Notes: a model not told the origin generated them from the letters alone. A stretch of 64,000 nucleotides of DNA from CAZHJK01 sp964533275 (GCA_964533275.1 CAZHJK010000001.1:124001-188000), one strand, 5' to 3'; counted from the stretch's first letter, positions 27,330 to 36,588 are shown. Program-made: numbers and translations.

Positions 27330-28319
27330 ATGAAACGACCTATAACGATTACGACAGGGCAGTTTGGCGACCTATCATTAGAGGAGCTTTGTAAGCTGGT
27401 AAGTAGTATAGGATATGAGGGCATAGAGGTCGCATGTCATGCACATGTGGATGTGCATAGAGTATTAGAAGATGATGAATATGTGGAATGGTTTAAATCT
27501 ATATTGAACAAGTATAATTTAAAGGTGTGGGCATTAGGAGCACACTTGATTGGACAATGTGTGGGTGATAATTGGGATAGCCGTTTGGATAACTTTGCAC
27601 CATACTCATTATCAGGTAAACCTGATGAGATTCGTATATGGGCTATTGATGAGATGAAGGTGGTTGCGCGTGCTGCAGAGAAGTTAGGAATACACATTGT
27701 GACAGGTTTTCTTGGGTCACCTATTTGGTATTATTGGTATTCCTTTCCACAGACAACACAAGTAATGGTTGATGAAGGTTTTCGTAAAATTAAGGATCTT
27801 TGGTCACCTATATTTGATATATTTGACGAATGTGATGTAAAATTTGCCTTAGAGGTACATCCAACGGAAATTGCTTTTGATTACTATACAACAAAAAAAC
27901 TTTTCGAGGTATTTGAAAATAGAGCAACTCTGGGACTTAACTTTGACCCTTCACATTTAGTATGGCAGGGTATTAATCCATGTATATTCCTGCGTGATTT
28001 TTCAGACAGGATTTTTCATGTTCATATGAAGGATGTTAAGGTGACACTGGATGGTCGTGCTGGAATTTTGGGCAGTCATATTGAATTTGGAGATACACGC
28101 CGTGGCTGGAATTTTGTATCACTTGGTCATGGAAATGTAGATTTTGATGGTATTATAAGGGAACTCAATCAAATGGGGTATAATGGCCCACTTTCAATAG
28201 AATGGGAAGACAGTGGTATGGATCGTATATTTGGTGTTAAGGAAGCCTTTAATTATACAAAGAAGTTCAACTTTGAGCCATCAAGTATTAGTTTTGATTC
28301 TACGCTCAAGATAGAGTAA
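27330..28319 (+). CDS. Sugar-phosphate isomerase/epimerase-like TIM barrel
   Basis: A 329-residue xylose-isomerase-like TIM barrel (AP-endonuclease-2 superfamily). Metal-site residues are visible in FALEVHPTE, LGLNFDPSHLVWQG, IFHVHMKDV and PLSIEWEDSG. Members of this group are keto-sugar epimerases or dehydratases. The ATG at 27330 is behind AGGAAGGAG and is clearly better than a TTG 21 bases earlier. It probably acts on the product of the preceding dehydrogenase. Confidence 0.87.
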   Translation: MKRPITITTGQFGDLSLEELCKLVSSIGYEGIEVACHAHVDVHRVLEDDEYVEWFKSILNKYNLKVWALGAHLIGQCVGDNWDSRLDNFAPYSLSGKPDEIRIWAIDEMKVVARAAEKLGIHIVTGFLGSPIWYYWYSFPQTTQVMVDEGFRKIKDLWSPIFDIFDECDVKFALEVHPTEIAFDYYTTKKLFEVFENRATLGLNFDPSHLVWQGINPCIFLRDFSDRIFHVHMKDVKVTLDGRAGILGSHIEFGDTRRGWNFVSLGHGNVDFDGIIRELNQMGYNGPLSIEWEDSGMDRIFGVKEAFNYTKKFNFEPSSISFDSTLKIE

Positions 28320-28388
28320 GGAGTAAGATACAGATTACAAAGCTTATGTCTACTTATATTAAAATAACTTATATAAAGGAAATTATTT

Positions 28389-29345
28389 ATGAAAGATATT
28401 ATATTAGCAATAGATATTGGCGGTTCAAAATATATGGTAGGTCTTGTGGATACTCAAGGAAAGATCATTGACTCAAGACATTATAAATGGAAAACATTAA
28501 CTACGGAAAGTGTTATTGAATGTATAATAAAATCTGCTAGGAAGTTGCTTGATAAACATATAGATATTTCCCCTGTGTCAATAGGCATCACTATACCAGG
28601 ACTGGCTGATCCTAAACATGGTATTTGGATAGAGTCGAGTTTTTCGGGAATACGAAACATAAATATTGGACAGATACTTAAGAAGGAATTCGGGATACCC
28701 GTATATATTGATAATGACGGACAAGCTTGTGCTCTAGCAGAAAAGCTATTTGGTGCTTGCAAGGAAACAAGCGATTTTATTTATATGACGGTATCAAATG
28801 GAATTGGTGGTGCTGTATTTGTAAATGATATGCTTTATTATGGTGGGTATGGGAATGCAGGTGAAATTGGCCATTGTGTTGTAGTGGAGAATGGATTACA
28901 GTGTAAATGTGGTAATAAAGGCTGCCTTGAGGTACATGCTGCAGGACCTGCCATTGCAAGAAACTATATAAAATTAGGTGGCAATGAGATGTATTACGGT
29001 GTACCAGTAGATTCGAAAATCATTGCAGAGCTTGCATATAAAGGCGATGATGTTGCTCATAAGACATTTGAACTGGAAGGTTATTATGTTGGTAAGGTAA
29101 TTGCTTTAATATGTAATGTTCTTAATCCCCAAAAAGTCATTATTGGTGGGGGAGTGTCACTTGCATTTTCATTGTATGAGCAGGCACTATGGAAATCTAT
29201 AAAGCGCTTTCTCTATAGAGGAGCAAATCAAAATCTAAAGATACAGGCATCTCAATTTGGATATAATGGGGGGATTTTAGGAGCGACAGCAGTTGCCATT
29301 TGTGGTAGTGACCATAAGTACAATTGGGGCAATATTAACATATGA
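28389..29345 (+). CDS. ROK family sugar kinase
   Basis: A 318-residue ROK kinase, without a DNA-binding domain. It has the ATP-binding AIDIGGSKYMVGLV at the start, the catalytic DNDGQACALAE, the GEIGHCVV motif, and the zinc cysteines in CKCGNKGCLEVHAAGP near residue 180. It would phosphorylate the imported sugar or a product made by the dehydrogenase and isomerase. It is the last gene of the operon, 69 bases after the isomerase. Confidence 0.92.
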   Translation: MKDIILAIDIGGSKYMVGLVDTQGKIIDSRHYKWKTLTTESVIECIIKSARKLLDKHIDISPVSIGITIPGLADPKHGIWIESSFSGIRNINIGQILKKEFGIPVYIDNDGQACALAEKLFGACKETSDFIYMTVSNGIGGAVFVNDMLYYGGYGNAGEIGHCVVVENGLQCKCGNKGCLEVHAAGPAIARNYIKLGGNEMYYGVPVDSKIIAELAYKGDDVAHKTFELEGYYVGKVIALICNVLNPQKVIIGGGVSLAFSLYEQALWKSIKRFLYRGANQNLKIQASQFGYNGGILGATAVAICGSDHKYNWGNINI

Positions 29346-29371
29346 GAAACCACTGGTTAGCCAGTGGTTTC
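29346..29371. terminator. Hairpin between the converging ROK and ArsA-like genes
   Basis: An 11-bp perfect stem (GAAACCACTGG with CCAGTGGTTTC) and a TTAG loop lie directly after the ROK stop codon. The U-tract is weak in both directions. Confidence 0.75.
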
Positions 29372-29382
29372 ACTGATTGAGC

Positions 29383-30315
29383 TTAAATTGAGCTAAAATA
29401 ACTGCTTAGAATGTTAATATTCTCTGATTTAACATCAGTGTCAATAAGGGGTACTTTTATAATATTTTTATCATGGAAGTATTCTTCTATTTCCTCTAAA
29501 TATGTTTTTTCAAGAGCCTTTCTTTTCTGCCAAAAAGCATTGGTAATTTCTTCGGGTAATATTCTATTAACAACTATGTCATTTACGACAAAATTATATT
29601 TTGTAAGCACATGTATAGCTTTTTTTGTTTCTTCAATAGGAAGCTTTTCTGCATTTAGTACAAAAACGAAGGAAACAAGTTTATCATTAGTTAATATTTC
29701 TCTAGTTTTTTCCATTTTTTCTTTTCTTGCTTTTAGGGTAGAAATCACAGGATCATCTTCAATAATAACCTTTAATTTTGAATCATACCTTTTTGACATT
29801 TCATATAATTCCATAGCTTGTATTCTTTTTTCGATAAGTCTATCCATCCACCCACCAAGTAACTCGGGTAGAGTCAATAGTCTAAGGGTATGGCCTGTAG
29901 GGGCTGTGTCAATAACTATCCTGTCATATTTATCTCTATAGTCAATTATAATCTCCATTAGTTTATCAAAAACTGCTGATTCATCAGAACCTGGAGACAC
30001 GCTAGCTGCATCAAGTTGCTTTTCTATCTCTTTTATAATAATAGGGCTTACAACATCTTTCATTTTCCCCTTAATTCCATTGATATAGTTTTGGGTTTCT
30101 TCTTCAGGATCAATTTCTAAAGCAAATAAATTTTTATTAAGTTCGGTAATTTTTGAACCTATTTCTTTTTCAAAAATATCACATAAGGAATGTGCTGGAT
30201 CTGTGGATACTAATAGTGTTTTTTCTCCATTATTAGCACATAAAAAAGCAAAAGCTGCAGATGAAGTTGTTTTTCCAACTCCTCCTTTACCACCAAAAAA
30301 AATTAATTTTTTCAT
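29383..30315 (-). CDS. ArsA/Get3-type ATPase
   Basis: A 310-residue single-domain ArsA-family ATPase. The deviant Walker A FFGGKGGVGKTTSSAAF opens the protein, then STDPAHSLCDIF, and the switch II region IDTAPTGHTLRLL near residue 140. Arsenite-pump ArsA usually has two such domains and lies next to ars genes, neither of which is true here, so an arsenic role is doubtful. I use ATG at 30315 behind GAGGGGGT. It is coupled to a small upstream gene of unknown function. Confidence 0.9.
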   Translation of the reverse strand: MKKLIFFGGKGGVGKTTSSAAFAFLCANNGEKTLLVSTDPAHSLCDIFEKEIGSKITELNKNLFALEIDPEEETQNYINGIKGKMKDVVSPIIIKEIEKQLDAASVSPGSDESAVFDKLMEIIIDYRDKYDRIVIDTAPTGHTLRLLTLPELLGGWMDRLIEKRIQAMELYEMSKRYDSKLKVIIEDDPVISTLKARKEKMEKTREILTNDKLVSFVFVLNAEKLPIEETKKAIHVLTKYNFVVNDIVVNRILPEEITNAFWQKRKALEKTYLEEIEEYFHDKNIIKVPLIDTDVKSENINILSSYFSSI

Positions 30316-30333
30316 CAAGGTACCCCCTCATTG

Positions 30334-30621
30334 TTAATTGTCAAAATCACCCCATCTATCTTGATAAACACTTTTTCTTGCCATTATTCTATGTTCCCAA
30401 CCATGTAAATCCTCTGCAAGATAGGGAAGGAGCTCAAGGGTGTAGTATGTAGTAGGTAGTGGAATGCCAATAAGATCTCCGTAACATAATAGCATAAAGT
30501 TATCAAACTCATCCATGGCGTTCTTTTTTACGCGTTTCGATGACATATCTTGAAAGTCAAATACAGCAGAAATAAATAATTTAATGTTTTCGTATATTTC
30601 TTTTCTTTTATTTTTATCCAA
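30334..30621 (-). CDS. Small protein of unknown function upstream of the ArsA-like ATPase
   Basis: A 95-residue soluble protein that I do not recognise. It is rich in aromatic and acidic residues towards the end (LPTTYYTLELLPYLAEDLHGWEH by region) and has no signal peptide or membrane segment. Start is TTG at 30621 with AGAGGGGTGAT upstream. It is 18 bases ahead of the ATPase gene, so the two form an operon and may act together. Confidence 0.7.
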   Translation of the reverse strand: MDKNKRKEIYENIKLFISAVFDFQDMSSKRVKKNAMDEFDNFMLLCYGDLIGIPLPTTYYTLELLPYLAEDLHGWEHRIMARKSVYQDRWGDFDN

Positions 30622-30804
30622 AACATCACCCCTCTTAACTTACATTATACTCCAAAAATTAAATCTTTTAAATACATAGCTTACAATAATAATTTATAGG
30701 TATATCTTTATTTAAGTTATAACTTTCTTTGTTATAATTTGGAAGATGATATATAATTTTATTTGTAATGCACAACAAAATAAATGCAACAAGGGGTGTT
30801 TGTT

Positions 30805-31929
30805 ATGAATGATATATTGATTATATTTCTAATAGCATTTTTAGGTTATATTTTAGGTAGTGTTAAATTCAAAGGATTGCAATTAGGAACATCGGGGATA
30901 CTACTTGTGGCTCTTATTTTTGGTCATTTTGGGTTTGAAGTAGCTACAGTTGTAAAAAATTTTGGACTTATTTGTTTTGTAGCATCCGTTGGTTTTATCG
31001 CAGGACCTATTTTTTTTAATAATTTCAAAAGCAAAGCTTTATCATACATATTTTTAGGGGTTTTTATAATAATTGTAGGAACAATACTAACTGCTATTTC
31101 AATAAAATATCTAAATATACCAAAACCTTTGGCTATAGGAATATTTACAGGAGCATTAACTAGCACACCTGGTCTTGCTGCTGCTATTGAAGCAACCGGT
31201 AGTGATTTAGCCTCCATAGGATATGGAATTGCTTATCCATTTGGTGTGTTAGGGGTAGTATTATTTGTACAATTAATCCCAAAGTTAATAAAAGCAGACA
31301 TTGCAAAGGAAGTTGATTTGTTAAATGAGGCTAGTAATACTAATTGTAGTACATTAGAAGATAATAATGATAAAATTATAAAATTAGATCCCTTAGGTAT
31401 GTTACCTTTTGCAGCATCTATGACATTAGGGTTACTGATCTCACCCCTTACTGTTCCATTACCAGGAGGTGCTGGTTTTAATTTAGGAATGTCAGGTGGT
31501 CCCCTGTTATCAGGATTAATTTTTGGGCATTTTGGTAAGATTGGTTCCATTTCAATAGAAGTTCCTGAAAAAACTCTACAAACACTTAGGGAACTTGGTC
31601 TTATGCTATTTTTGATGGGTGCGGGTACAAATGCTGGAAAGGGGTTCGTTGAAGTTTTAGGTCAATATGGTTCAGGATTATTCCTATTTGGTGGTTTAAT
31701 TACATTAGCACCATTATTTATAGGCTACTTTATTGCAAATAAGATACTCAAACTATCATTATTTAATAACCTAGGCTCTATATGTGGAGGAATGACTAGC
31801 ACTCCAGCTCTTGGTGCACTTATTACAGTTGCTAAAACAGAAAATGTAGCGGCATCTTATGCAGCAACTTATCCCATCGCATTAATATGTATTGTATTAG
31901 CCACTCAGTTTATAAATCTGGTTTTTTAG
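30805..31929 (+). CDS. AspT/YidE-type transporter lacking TrkA-C domains
   Basis: A 374-residue protein with about ten membrane segments and two repeats of the aspartate:alanine exchanger type. The repeats show GFIAGPIFFNNF with FTGALTSTPGLAAAIE, and LFLMGAGTNAGKGF with CGGMTSTPALGALI. AspT-family proteins usually carry two TrkA-C domains between the halves. Here only a short polar linker of about 35 residues is present. The substrate is unknown. ATG at 30805 follows AAGGGG by about ten bases. It is monocistronic with a clear terminator. Confidence 0.85.
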   Translation: MNDILIIFLIAFLGYILGSVKFKGLQLGTSGILLVALIFGHFGFEVATVVKNFGLICFVASVGFIAGPIFFNNFKSKALSYIFLGVFIIIVGTILTAISIKYLNIPKPLAIGIFTGALTSTPGLAAAIEATGSDLASIGYGIAYPFGVLGVVLFVQLIPKLIKADIAKEVDLLNEASNTNCSTLEDNNDKIIKLDPLGMLPFAASMTLGLLISPLTVPLPGGAGFNLGMSGGPLLSGLIFGHFGKIGSISIEVPEKTLQTLRELGLMLFLMGAGTNAGKGFVEVLGQYGSGLFLFGGLITLAPLFIGYFIANKILKLSLFNNLGSICGGMTSTPALGALITVAKTENVAASYAATYPIALICIVLATQFINLVF

Positions 31930-31961
31930 AAATAATAAACTTAATAGTTATATAGCTTGTA

Positions 31962-31991
31962 AGATCAGATAAATTTCTGATCTCTTTTTTT
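31962..31991 (+). terminator. Terminator of the AspT-type transporter gene
   Basis: AGATCAGA (31962-31969) pairs with TCTGATCT (31976-31983), followed by a C and seven T. Confidence 0.9.
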
Positions 31992-32228
31992 AAAAGGATG
32001 TAACATTTAAGATATCTAAAATGTCTTTATTAATATAGTCATCTAGATAGAAAATGATTAAGTTTTGATGGAGGTGAAAAGCATATCAAATTAGAGAAAA
32101 ATGACATAAGGACAATTGAAGAAATATGTTCAACTAGCCTCGAAATTTAAAACATTTTATAAGAAAAGATGCAACTGGAATATGGTCAGTAGCTGGATAT
32201 GATTCTAAAAATTAGGTAATGATATTTG
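31992..32228 (+). other. Non-coding stretch with short broken reading frames
   Basis: No intact gene is present. A good ribosome-binding-like GGAGGTGA occurs near 32072. After it, short protein-like segments appear in different frames (LEKNDIRTIEEICSTSLEI, then RKDATGIWSVAGYDSKN), each ended by a stop. This could be the remnant of a small gene broken by frameshifts, or chance. Confidence 0.35.
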
Positions 32229-32264
32229 AAAGAGCAGTCTCTTAAAAACTAGAGGCTGTTCTTT
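32229..32264 (+). terminator. Terminator-like hairpin before nagZ
   Basis: A 14-bp stem with two G-T pairs (32229-32242 with 32251-32264) and an 8-base loop. It would end transcription of the broken reading frames upstream, which supports a former gene there. Confidence 0.7.
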
Positions 32265-32376
32265 AATTTAAAAAGTGAGCATTATAAAACTTTAAGATAG
32301 TCTAATTATTGTATATAATAAAAGAAAACATCAATAAATAAATATATAATTGTTGGATAAAGAAGAGGTGCTAAAT

Positions 32377-33627
32377 ATGAATAAAAAGATGATGATACTA
32401 GTTATTTCTTTAACAATAATTTTAAATACATTCATAGGGTGTTCATTTGATAAAAAAAATGAACAACAGGATAGAAATATTAAACCAAAAGGGAATGTGG
32501 ATGAACTTGAAAAAGAAGAGGAAGTTGATCCTATATTCGAAGAAATTGGAAAGATGAGCTTGGATGAGAAAATAGGGCAAATGTTTATTATTGGTCTTGA
32601 AGGACATACCATGGACGATAGTGCAATAGAAATGTTAGAAAAATATAAAGTGGGTGGATTTATTCTACTTGGGGAAAACATAGATAATTCAATGCAACTT
32701 TTACATATTATAAATGAACTAAAAAGTACCAATAAAAAAAATAAAATTCCATTGTTTATTTCAGTAGATGAAGAGGGAGGCAAGATAAGTAGAATGCCTG
32801 ATGAATTAAAAAAAATCCCTACTAATAGAATTATAGGACAGAAAAATGACAAAGAATTTTCCTACAACATAGGAAGTATAATTGCAGAAGAAATAAAATC
32901 ATTCGGATTTAATATAAATTTTGCTCCTGTTTTAGACATAGATAGTAATCCTAATAATCCTGTAATTGGTGATAGGTCCTATGGTTCTAATGAAAAGATT
33001 GTGAGTGATTTGGGTATTCAAACCATGAAGGGTATTCAGTCAAAGGGCGTTATATCTATTGTAAAACACTTTCCGGGACATGGAGATACTTCAGTAGATT
33101 CCCATGTAGGATTACCCAAAGTTGATAAAGATGTCAACAGTCTAATGGAATTTGAACTTATACCATTTAAGGATTCTATAGAAAACAATGTAGATGGAAT
33201 AATGATTGCACATATACTTTTTAATAATATAGATCCACATAATCCTGCTACACTTTCAAGTAAAATAATAGAAGAACTGCTAAGAGGAAAATTAAATTAT
33301 GAAGGACTGGTTTTAACGGATGACATGACTATGGGAGCTATTATGGAAAATTATGATATAGGAGATGCTGTTGTAAAGTCCATAGATGCTGGGAGTGACA
33401 TTGTTTTAGTATGTCATGGATATGAAAACATGATACAGGCTTTAGAATCCTTAAAAGATGCTGTAGAAAATGGAATAATTCAGGAAAACAGAATAGATGA
33501 AAGTTTATATAGAATATTAAAAATAAAGGAAAAATATGAATTGCAGGATGTTATTATAGAGGAAGTTGATATTGACAAAATTAATAATAATATGAGTAGG
33601 ATTTTAAATTATTACGAGGATAAATAA
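32377..33627 (+). CDS. nagZ: NagZ-type GH3 beta-N-acetylglucosaminidase, lipoprotein
   Basis: A 416-residue lipoprotein with signal peptide and a lipobox-like FIGC at residue 21. The single GH3 barrel has the NagZ pattern: GGFILLGENI, SVDEEGGKISRM, the His/Asp catalytic loop KHFPGHGDTSVDSHVGLP near residue 235, and the nucleophile Asp in LVLTDDMTMG. It removes N-acetylglucosamine from cell-wall muropeptides outside the membrane. ATG at 32377 is behind AGAGGTG. The carbonic-anhydrase-like gene follows after only 15 bases. Confidence 0.92.
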   Translation: MNKKMMILVISLTIILNTFIGCSFDKKNEQQDRNIKPKGNVDELEKEEEVDPIFEEIGKMSLDEKIGQMFIIGLEGHTMDDSAIEMLEKYKVGGFILLGENIDNSMQLLHIINELKSTNKKNKIPLFISVDEEGGKISRMPDELKKIPTNRIIGQKNDKEFSYNIGSIIAEEIKSFGFNINFAPVLDIDSNPNNPVIGDRSYGSNEKIVSDLGIQTMKGIQSKGVISIVKHFPGHGDTSVDSHVGLPKVDKDVNSLMEFELIPFKDSIENNVDGIMIAHILFNNIDPHNPATLSSKIIEELLRGKLNYEGLVLTDDMTMGAIMENYDIGDAVVKSIDAGSDIVLVCHGYENMIQALESLKDAVENGIIQENRIDESLYRILKIKEKYELQDVIIEEVDIDKINNNMSRILNYYEDK

Positions 33628-33642
33628 AGGGAGGGGATTAAT

Positions 33643-34191
33643 ATTATTAAAAAATTTGAAGGGGTAATACCTGATATTGATGCAAAAACATATATTGCTG
33701 AAGGCGCTCAAATAGTAGGGAAGGTAAGGTTAAATGAATATTGTAGCATATGGCATAATACTGTTGTAAGGGGAGATGTAAATAGAATAGAAATAGGTAA
33801 ATATACAAATATTCAGGACAATTGTGTTGTTCATGTAGCTGATGATTATCCTACAATAGTTGGCGACTTTGTAACTGTAGGCCATGGTGTCATACTTCAT
33901 GGTTGCTCTATTGAAGATCATTGCCTGATAGGGATGGGAGCTACGGTATTAAATGGAGTAGAGATAGGAAGAGGAAGTATTATAGCTGCAGGAGCTGTTA
34001 TAAAAGAAGGACATATTATTCCTCCATATTCAATGGTTGTGGGAGTGCCTGCAAAAATAATTAAAACTCTTCCAGAAAAATTGGATAATATTCATGCCCA
34101 AGCATTAAAATATAAAACCCTATGGTCTGAAAGATATGGGGTCCTACCAGATGGTGGTGGAGAAAGATATAATGGGGAGGAAATAATATAA
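33643..34191 (+). CDS. Gamma-carbonic-anhydrase-like protein, apparent AUU start
   Basis: A 182-residue left-handed beta-helix protein of the gamma carbonic anhydrase/YrdA/PaaY type. The hexapeptide repeats carry VVRGDVNRIEIGKYTNIQDN, the metal-site histidines in CVVHVAD, VGHGVILHG, and the C-terminal PPYSMVVGVPAKII. No ATG, GTG or TTG occurs in frame before residue 98, yet homology runs to the very start (IKKFEG, where homologues begin MIKKFEG). An ATT at 33643 lies six bases after AGGGAGGGG and fits that N-terminus exactly. Family members may be carbonic anhydrases or acyltransferase relatives. Confidence 0.85.
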   Translation: MIKKFEGVIPDIDAKTYIAEGAQIVGKVRLNEYCSIWHNTVVRGDVNRIEIGKYTNIQDNCVVHVADDYPTIVGDFVTVGHGVILHGCSIEDHCLIGMGATVLNGVEIGRGSIIAAGAVIKEGHIIPPYSMVVGVPAKIIKTLPEKLDNIHAQALKYKTLWSERYGVLPDGGGERYNGEEII

Positions 34192-34234
34192 TATTTGTAC
34201 GCAATATTATGTTATAATAAATTAGGGTGATTTA

Positions 34235-34909
34235 ATGGAAATCCTTAAAAATGATTGGCGATATTTTCTTGATGATGAATTTAATTGTGATTATTATTTA
34301 AAAATTAGAAGATTCTTAAAGAAGGAATATGGTACAAAAACTATTTATCCAGATATGTACGATATATTTAATGCTCTTCACTATACTCCCTATAATGAAG
34401 TGAAAGTAGTAATTTTAGGTCAGGATCCTTATCATGGTCCTAACCAAGCCCATGGATTGAGCTTTTCTGTAAAACCAAAGGTTACTATACCTCCATCTCT
34501 TTTAAATATTTATAAGGAACTTCAAAATGATTTAGGCTGTTATATTCCTAATAATGGTTATTTAAAGAAATGGGCAGATCAAGGAATTCTACTTCTAAAT
34601 GCTGTATTAACAGTTAGAGCAGGACAAGCTAACTCACATAAAGATATAGGGTGGGAATATTTTACGGATAGAATAATTAGCTTATTAAATGATAGAGAAG
34701 ATCCTATAGTTTTTATTTTATGGGGTAAGAATGCCCAATCAAAAATAAAATTAATAAATAATAGAAAGCACTATATAATAAAATCTGTTCATCCAAGTCC
34801 ATTATCCGCCTATCGAGGATTTTTCGGAAGCAAACCTTTTTCTAAGGCTAATAAATTTATTAAATCTATAGGTAAAAAACCCATAGATTGGCAAATTGAA
34901 AATATATAA
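34235..34909 (+). CDS. ung: Uracil-DNA glycosylase
   Basis: A 224-residue family 1 UDG that removes uracil from DNA to start base-excision repair. All signature blocks are present: the water-activating Asp in LGQDPYHGP (about residue 65), FSVKPKVTIPPSL, LLLNAVLTVRAGQANSH, and the catalytic His loop HPSPLSAYRGFFG near residue 188. Length is normal for the family. It lies 43 bases after the carbonic-anhydrase-like gene and ends in a hairpin. Confidence 0.97.
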   Translation: MEILKNDWRYFLDDEFNCDYYLKIRRFLKKEYGTKTIYPDMYDIFNALHYTPYNEVKVVILGQDPYHGPNQAHGLSFSVKPKVTIPPSLLNIYKELQNDLGCYIPNNGYLKKWADQGILLLNAVLTVRAGQANSHKDIGWEYFTDRIISLLNDREDPIVFILWGKNAQSKIKLINNRKHYIIKSVHPSPLSAYRGFFGSKPFSKANKFIKSIGKKPIDWQIENI

Positions 34910-34919
34910 TAAGAAACAA

Positions 34920-34956
34920 GGGAGGTGGAGACAATTTATGTCTGATCCTCCCATTT
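34920..34956 (+). terminator. Terminator after ung
   Basis: GGGAGG (34920-34925) pairs with CCTCCC (34947-34952), and an inner GAGACA pairs with TGTCTG. ATTTT follows. Confidence 0.65.
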
Positions 34957-35076
34957 TAATGGAGTAAATCTTATCATTTACTTTGAAGTAAAATTGTGTG
35001 ATAATTAATAGTTGTATAAGTAATGATTTATTTCAAAACACTATATTATAATTAACTTATAAAGTGAGGTATATGG

Positions 35077-36588
35077 ATGAAAGCAGGGTTTGATCATAAG
35101 AAATATTTAGAAGAACAGTCAAAATATATTTTAGAACGGGTAAACAATTATGATAAACTTTATCTAGAATTTGGAGGAAAATTATTATTTGATCTCCATG
35201 CAAAAAGAGTATTACCTGGGTTTAATGAAAATGCGAAAATAAAGGTTTTACATAAATTAAAGGAAAAGGTAGAAGTTGTTATTTGCTTATATGCAGGTGA
35301 TATTGAACGAAACAAAATTAGGGGAGATTTTGGAATTACATATGACATGGATACCTTAAGATTAATTGATGATTTAAGATCCTATGATTTAGATGTAAAT
35401 AGTGTGGTTATTACAAGATATGATAGTCAGCCAGCAGTAAATGTATTTATTAATAAGCTTGAGCGCCGGGGGATTAAGGTTTACAAACATAGAGCTACAA
35501 AGGGATATCCAACAGATATAGATACCATTGTTAGCGATGAAGGATACGGTAAAAATTCCTATATTAAAACATCTAAGCCTATTGTAGTAGTTACTGCACC
35601 TGGTCCTGGAAGTGGCAAGCTCGCTACCTGTTTAAGCCAGCTATATCATGAATATAAGCAGGGTCGCGTTGCTGGATATTCAAAATTCGAAACATTTCCG
35701 GTATGGAATATACCTTTGAAGCATCCTCTTAATATAGCATATGAGGCAGCTACGGTAGATTTAAAGGATGTAAATGTTATTGATTACTTCCATGTTGAAG
35801 CCTATAATAAGATAACCGTAAATTATAATAGGGATATGGAATCCTTTCCTCTTTTGAAGAGAATAATAGAGAAAATTACTGGAGAAGAATCTAATTATAA
35901 ATCTCCTACAGATATGGGAGTAAATAGGGTATCCTGTGGCATTATAAATGATGAGGTAATAATAGAGGCATCAAAACAAGAAATTATTAGAAGATATTTT
36001 AAAACTGAGTGTGATTATAAAAAGGGTTATGTAGATAAGGAAACCTTAGATAGAATGATGATTATAATGGAAGAACTCGAATTAAAGCAAGAGGACAGAA
36101 AGGTTGTTATACCAGCCAGAGAGCGAGCAGCAAGATTAAAGGAGAATTCTTCTAATAAAAACGAAATTTGCTCAGCAGTTGCAATAGAGCTTAATGATGG
36201 AACAATTCAAACAGGTAAGGCTTCTGATGTAATGGATGCCTCTGCAGCTGCAATCTTAAATTCCATAAAATATTTGGCAAATATTTCTGATGAAATTCAT
36301 CTGATTTCTCCAGTTATTCTTGAACCAATAAGAGCTCTGAAATATCAAACATTGGGTAGTAATCATCCAGCTTTGGATTGTGAAGAAATATTAATTGCCC
36401 TAAGTATATGTGCTGCGACTAATCCTACAGCGCAGGTAGCTTTAAATAAGTTAACAGCACTAAATGGATGTCAATCACATTCAACTACTATATTAAGAAG
36501 GAATGATGAACAGATTTTTAGAAAACTAGGAATTGATATTACTAGTGATCCACAATATTCTACAGGAAATCTATACTACAATTCATAA
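35077..36588 (+). CDS. DUF1846 (UPF0371) family protein
   Basis: A 503-residue cytoplasmic protein of the DUF1846 family, which is widespread in Firmicutes and has no assigned reaction that I can state. The phosphate-loop-like VVVTAPGPGSGKLATCLSQLYHE near residue 170 suggests nucleotide or phosphate binding. Conserved blocks include GFDHKKYLEEQSKYILER at the start and GCQSHSTTIL near the end. Length matches the family. It is monocistronic and strongly terminated. Confidence 0.93.
   Translation: MKAGFDHKKYLEEQSKYILERVNNYDKLYLEFGGKLLFDLHAKRVLPGFNENAKIKVLHKLKEKVEVVICLYAGDIERNKIRGDFGITYDMDTLRLIDDLRSYDLDVNSVVITRYDSQPAVNVFINKLERRGIKVYKHRATKGYPTDIDTIVSDEGYGKNSYIKTSKPIVVVTAPGPGSGKLATCLSQLYHEYKQGRVAGYSKFETFPVWNIPLKHPLNIAYEAATVDLKDVNVIDYFHVEAYNKITVNYNRDMESFPLLKRIIEKITGEESNYKSPTDMGVNRVSCGIINDEVIIEASKQEIIRRYFKTECDYKKGYVDKETLDRMMIIMEELELKQEDRKVVIPARERAARLKENSSNKNEICSAVAIELNDGTIQTGKASDVMDASAAAILNSIKYLANISDEIHLISPVILEPIRALKYQTLGSNHPALDCEEILIALSICAATNPTAQVALNKLTALNGCQSHSTTILRRNDEQIFRKLGIDITSDPQYSTGNLYYNS

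Noticed and set aside
29383..30315. Arsenical pump ATPase of an ars operon
   Set aside because: There is only one ATPase domain and no arsB, arsD or arsR neighbour. The AspT-like carrier nearby is on the other strand and is unrelated.
32377..33627. Second beta-glucosidase of the GH3 family
   Set aside because: The KHFPGHGDTSVDSH motif, single-domain length and lipoprotein signal fit NagZ, not the multi-domain beta-glucosidases.
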